In this document: piece by piece, positions 52,201-54,318 of the stretch | How positions within the stretch are numbered: the stretch's first letter is position 1 | Layout of the letters: every line of letters begins with the position of its first letter | Source of the DNA: Lachnospiraceae bacterium | GTDB lineage: Bacteria; Bacillota; Clostridia; Lachnospirales; Lachnospiraceae | Length of the DNA stretch: 54,318 bases | Assembly (NCBI GenBank): GCA_017455435.1 | Contig: JAFTAU010000029.1 | Location: forward strand, 1-54,318 | Direction of reading: 5' to 3' | The notes under the pieces: generated by a model | The model's database searches: none | Seen by the model: only the letters and a program-made list of their open reading frames with translations | What the model was told of the DNA's origin: nothing | Translations under genes and position numbers: made by a program

Positions 52201-52377
52201 CGGTATCGCGACGCCGGCGCTCTTGCGCTGAATGTCGGCATTGACGGAGCCGTGGCTGTGCACACGTCCGGAGACGGAGAATATATAGTCGTGACATCTC
52301 GCGGAAGGAGCGCGCCATCGGAGATGAGCCTCGGCCTCCAGAGCGACGTTGTGCCCGCCGGCGTGACTCTCAGATAA
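49234..52377 (+). CDS. secreted beta-helix / metallo-beta-lactamase-fold fusion protein
   Basis: 1047 residues from ATG 49234; GAGGAGGA lies 6 nt upstream (ATG 49219 overlaps that site). A signal peptide is at about 1-28. Residues about 30-365 are parallel beta-helix with the same opening as the 1193-residue protein (SALNAASDGDTIILL). Residues about 435-740 are the domain shared with that protein (LVPQNN, CMSDTIRG, LLVYGAAAQRY, LNGKISLQFGFLI, LPQDYGDMFTVSIYRG). Residues about 745-1035 are a ComEC-type MBL hydrolase (FSHPHRDHIGGY about 820-831, LAGGDLYTAQE, KMNHHGASTSNGAAW about 951), paralogous to the lipoprotein at 39655. It thus combines in one chain parts found separately in three other genes of the locus. 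Enzymatic substrate unknown. Confidence 0.87.
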   Translation: MIKRAFVLLISAALILTCARSYAASAYAAKIGGSRFGTFESALNAASDGDTIILLKNVELFSPLTIEKEITITTEGGAESGVTISAVGNRLTGNLLDLYATVSIIGTESSPITITGKGSVSASYSLLNIRSDGTELSHVIFRDNTVTGSNGAGVRSVARASFEHCRFTGLSNQDTGRSGAAVYTNSNADFSDCVFTDCEAAYLAGAVCVSGGATASFSRCGFDACIAGVNGGAVYCATDTNVTLTDCTAENCCAADSGGVVYSGQSSITAIRCTFTNNTDGSGLGSCIRATGAVCVTDCSFTGNTGVAVGLNKGGTGLFERSITDCAFKCAPSQAHITASASGATISGCTYELDYPVVRDGYSSYTFDGAVLSPNEYLDGYFKEAMKLQILRDGVATETVQLCGSYDVHITLGKDCYFDKAHTLNETDVSFEITAIEAKPAIYMQAEVSDTVTVVFSLVPQNNIRAAEYDAYESIALRVSIGANTDVYEIAGVKSEGSETWVFRMEGIRPQCMSDTIRGRFVGVSASGIETGLETTGDSARLTISEYCARVAELYPENTKLLALMADLLVYGAAAQRYSSHNTSEPADNQTFVADRKTDYDMEAAETEVALPRVTTACYIRSAGLVLNGKISLQFGFLIKDTTDVRAEISSSNGSIQVFLPGSDMENTGRNIYCLTLDGMLPQDYGDMFTVSIYRGDSPLHSVKYSVNCYLYGVSASGGTLGALASAAYNYGKAAAIYTGKKNVNVYTHENGELSIYFLNGTQNNGDPDSDDYVHSGDSTLLISPDGKTMLIDTNTGDPENNAVILDALSELGITTLDYLVFSHPHRDHIGGYKALFNAGIVVRQVYINDNFDYSAGSSGLVTYMVNHSIPYEVLFEGDSFLFGNSISVEVFNPPADYAYNNNYTQVTNSGSLLMKFVYGDSSFLAGGDLYTAQENVIAAKYGSELDVDIVKMNHHGASTSNGAAWVTATSPLVAVSELDTVTSEDVWNRYRDAGALALNVGIDGAVAVHTSGDGEYIVVTSRGRSAPSEMSLGLQSDVVPAGVTLR

Positions 52378-52430
52378 AGAAACAGAACAGCAGTCGGCGA
52401 GAACCCCTCACTGTTTTTCAGAGGATTCCT

Positions 52431-53420
52431 ATGATTTATTTAGATTCCGCGAGTGTAGACCCGCGCTTTAATCTGGCGCTGGAGCAGTATGTTTTTGATG
52501 AAATGGACAGGTCGCAGACATATTTTATGCTGTGGCAGAATGCGCCGTCCATAATAATAGGGAAAAATCAGAGCGCCGCGGCTGAGATAGACAGTGACTT
52601 TGTCCGCAGCCGCGGCATTCCCGTGGTTCGCCGGCTCTCCGGCGGCGGGGCCGTTTATCACGACCTCGGAAATCTCAATTTTACTTTTATAACCGATCAT
52701 GACGAAACGGCGGGTATCGACCTGGTTCCTTTCTGCCGTATTGTAACGGACGCGCTCATGACGTACGGAGTGGAGGCGCAGGTTTCCGGGCGCAATGATA
52801 TTACAGTTGACGGCCGTAAGATTTCGGGAAACGCGCAATACGTTCGCGAAGGCAGGGTGATGCATCACGGATGTATTCTTTTTGATACCGATCTTACGGT
52901 ACTGGGACGCGCCCTGCGCCCTGACCGCGCAAAGATACGTTCAAAGGGTATTGACTCCGTGGCGTCGCGGGTGGCGAATCTCTCGGAGTTTTTGCCCGAA
53001 GGGACGGATGTGGCGGATTTTAAAAAGCGTATGCTCCTGGCTGCCGCGCGAGGCGGAGATTTTACGATGCACGAGCTCTCGCCGAAGGAGATTCGCCGGA
53101 TAGAAGAGATAAAGACCGGACGGTATGATTTGTGGGAGTGGAATTACGGCCGCTCTCCGGCCTACGAAATTGAAAAAACCGAGTATATACCCGGTTGCGG
53201 AACAGTTCGCGTCGGCTGCGGCGTTAAGGAGGGGCTGATTGCGGAAGTCTCGATTACCGGAGACTTTTTCGGAGCGAGAGATGTTTCGGAACTGTGCGCC
53301 GCGCTTCCCGGCATCAGAGCCGAGCGTGAAGAGGTGACGCGCCGACTCGTGGAGCTTTCTCCGGGTGAGTTTATCGCGGGGATTGCCGCGGAACAGCTCG
53401 CCGGACTTCTGGTTCCGTAA
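52431..53420 (+). CDS. lplA: lipoate--protein ligase A
   Basis: 329 residues. BPL/LplA catalytic domain: FNLALEQYVFDEM, a NAPSIIIGKNQSAAAEID strand (binding loop), PVVRRLSGGGAVYHDLGNLNFTF (lipoyl-AMP loop, RRxSGGGAV), GRNDITVDGRKISGNAQYVREGRVMHHGCILF (catalytic Lys in GRKISG), and the C-terminal accessory domain (about 235-329). It activates free lipoate with ATP and attaches it to lipoyl-lysines. It starts 53 nt after the beta-helix/MBL gene with a GAGG site; a weak hairpin (CAGT/ACTG then T's, 52391-52418) may attenuate. Its position at the end of the E1-E2-E3 operon suggests it charges that E2. No lipoate synthase is seen, implying scavenging. Confidence 0.93.
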   Translation: MIYLDSASVDPRFNLALEQYVFDEMDRSQTYFMLWQNAPSIIIGKNQSAAAEIDSDFVRSRGIPVVRRLSGGGAVYHDLGNLNFTFITDHDETAGIDLVPFCRIVTDALMTYGVEAQVSGRNDITVDGRKISGNAQYVREGRVMHHGCILFDTDLTVLGRALRPDRAKIRSKGIDSVASRVANLSEFLPEGTDVADFKKRMLLAAARGGDFTMHELSPKEIRRIEEIKTGRYDLWEWNYGRSPAYEIEKTEYIPGCGTVRVGCGVKEGLIAEVSITGDFFGARDVSELCAALPGIRAEREEVTRRLVELSPGEFIAGIAAEQLAGLLVP

Positions 53421-53779
53421 CCCGGATTCAAACCCCGCTCGCGTTATTTTGATATTGCTTTATACGATTCTGGCATTTCTTAATGTGCAATAAGTGTAAT
53501 CGCCTTCCAAGGCCGGTTTATGTTCAGGATCTTCTACGTTCTATTCCCACTCTTTTTTTACTTTCTCTTTCCCCGCATTCAGACTCTGAAAGCCTGCAAA
53601 AACGGGGCTCTTTTTCTGCTTGTTATTCGATTTATCTTGATTATCATCGCTCGTGTTGCAGAAGGTGTTGCAAAACGGCACAAAGAATTATGAACAGTGG
53701 CTTGTTGCTGCTACCGGAATATAACCGCTAGTCAAATGTTGTGAACACAATTCCCAATCCATAAATAATCATCTTTCTC
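53421..53779. other. noncoding gap, no supported feature
   Basis: 359 bp of AT-rich sequence without a convincing gene, promoter or terminator. On the minus strand a stop-bounded stretch of about 49 codons (roughly 53551-53700, reading FCNTFCNT near its start) has a flavour of integrase tails but no start codon or family motif. Possibly the decayed end of an integrated element. Confidence 0.4.
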
Positions 53780-54318
53780 CTATATCTTTATTTTCCAACT
53801 GCCTGATTTATTGGATCCCTCTCGCTCAATAACCTGCTTCTTCATTAGAGAAGATAAAAGCCTCTGTACAGTCTTTTCCGACTTTCCGATTCTTATCGCC
53901 ATTTCAGCTTTTGAGATTCCATCATTATTCTGAATCAGATTGAAAATGACCTGCTCTGCCTCTGTGAGCTCTGCATTTATCTGGACATTTATCTGGACAT
54001 TTGTCCTGATAAATTCAAAGAAGAAACCATATGCCTCTTTTCTATAATTCCATGTCACATTCTGTTGTTTACAAAAATCATTTACACGCTGGAAGCCGGT
54101 GCCGGATTTCTCCACGTCTTTACTTCGAAACAGAATATCCAGTATAAGCTTATTCCTTTTGTAAGACGGAAGGTTTCTTGATATAAAATCAATAGGTGTA
54201 AGATCATCCGGAAAAGATCCGGGGTTATATATCTCAATTTTGCCCGGATGAATACCGATTTCCATCTCCGGAACAGTTTCATAATCTGTATGTGCAAATG
54301 CGTTTACTATTATTTCAC
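53780..54318 (-). CDS. RecG-like / AlbA_2-type ATP-binding regulator, C-terminal part (5' truncated)
   Basis: The frame runs off the right edge; 178 C-terminal residues are visible, upstream of any certain start (a Met at 54265 is internal). The visible part begins with EIIVNAFAHTDYET, the HATPase_c_4 N-box-like motif of proteins annotated as RecG-like or AlbA_2-type DNA-binding ATP-binding proteins. It continues KIEIYNPGSFPDDLTP and the KSGTGFQRVNDFCKQ motif. A C-terminal winged helix (about the last 60 residues: LTEAEQVIFNLIQNNDGISKAEMAIRIGKSEKTVQRLLSSLMKKQVI) follows a short NVQINVQIN repeat. Such proteins are transcription regulators, often on mobile DNA. Function here unknown. Confidence 0.85.
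   Translation of the reverse strand, partial: EIIVNAFAHTDYETVPEMEIGIHPGKIEIYNPGSFPDDLTPIDFISRNLPSYKRNKLILDILFRSKDVEKSGTGFQRVNDFCKQQNVTWNYRKEAYGFFFEFIRTNVQINVQINAELTEAEQVIFNLIQNNDGISKAEMAIRIGKSEKTVQRLLSSLMKKQVIEREGSNKSGSWKIKI

Noticed and set aside
53551-53700. Integrase C-terminal remnant on the minus strand
   Set aside because: The FCNTFCNT-type tail is suggestive, but no recombinase motif (R..H.R..Y) or attachment-site duplication can be seen.
53483-53731. 82-codon open frame on the plus strand
   Set aside because: No ribosome site, odd composition, no family resemblance; the region looks like noncoding or decayed DNA.

Overview
The window looks like chromosome of a Gram-positive, anaerobic gut-type Clostridia (probably Oscillospirales or a relative; inferred from gene content, not from a marker gene). 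The evidence is TTGACA/TATAAT-type promoters with strong AGGAGG ribosome sites, butyrate kinase, an FprA-type oxygen-scavenging flavoprotein, BspA-like leucine-rich repeat surface proteins, lipoproteins with Thr/Pro linkers, and an ATPase-less CUT1 sugar importer. No rRNA, tRNA, insertion sequence or prophage was recognised.

Layout. 1-3262: surface or secreted proteins (the 3' part of a BspA-like LRR protein, an unknown secreted protein, a FecR-like lipoprotein). 3628-5921: two overlapping CNNM/CorC-type membrane proteins. 6061-7876: ABC transporter plus an unusual XRE-AbrB regulator. 8027-9193: FprA flavoprotein. 9289-11400 (minus): butyrate kinase abutting a Pta-type phosphotransacetylase. 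11534-13399: anchored 5'-nucleotidase-like phosphoesterase. 13408-16388: amino-sugar node with nagB and glmS convergent; the nagB leader carries a glmS-type ribozyme while the local glmS leader has none. 16665-17498: zinc-ribbon membrane protein. 17688-18470 (minus): PD-(D/E)XK-like nuclease, followed by a striking seven-unit array with an exact 64-bp period (18524-18947) and a second, 10-bp-phased repeat cluster (19073-19138). 19204-23697: trmD, a DUF4177 protein, a BcrA-type ABC system, a NahK-like kinase and cytidine deaminase.

24116-53420 is one large accessory locus. It starts with a giant secreted beta-helix protein and a LacI-type regulator. About 24 kb of tightly spaced co-directional genes follow: E1alpha, E1beta, E2 and E3 of a 2-oxoacid/acetoin dehydrogenase complex, an SDR, an SGNH hydrolase, a histidine-phosphatase/GNAT-like fusion, a sugar isomerase-like TIM barrel, a beta-propeller-like protein, a sugar-binding lipoprotein, a metallo-beta-lactamase-fold lipoprotein, a 1997-residue beta-helix protein, two sugar permeases, a DUF624 protein, a beta-helix/MBL fusion, and finally lipoate-protein ligase, which could lipoylate the E2. 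The palindrome TATTA(G/C)TAATA occurs as a widely spaced pair around both the beta-helix promoter and the dehydrogenase promoter, so the LacI protein probably controls both units by looping. The locus appears to couple import of an unknown carbohydrate-like substrate to its oxidation and to display of very large surface proteins. The window ends in a truncated RecG-like/AlbA-type ATP-binding regulator.

The observations I rate highest are the 64-bp array beside the nuclease gene, the glmS-type ribozyme in front of nagB, the paired AT-rich operators, and the dehydrogenase/beta-helix/MBL operon.
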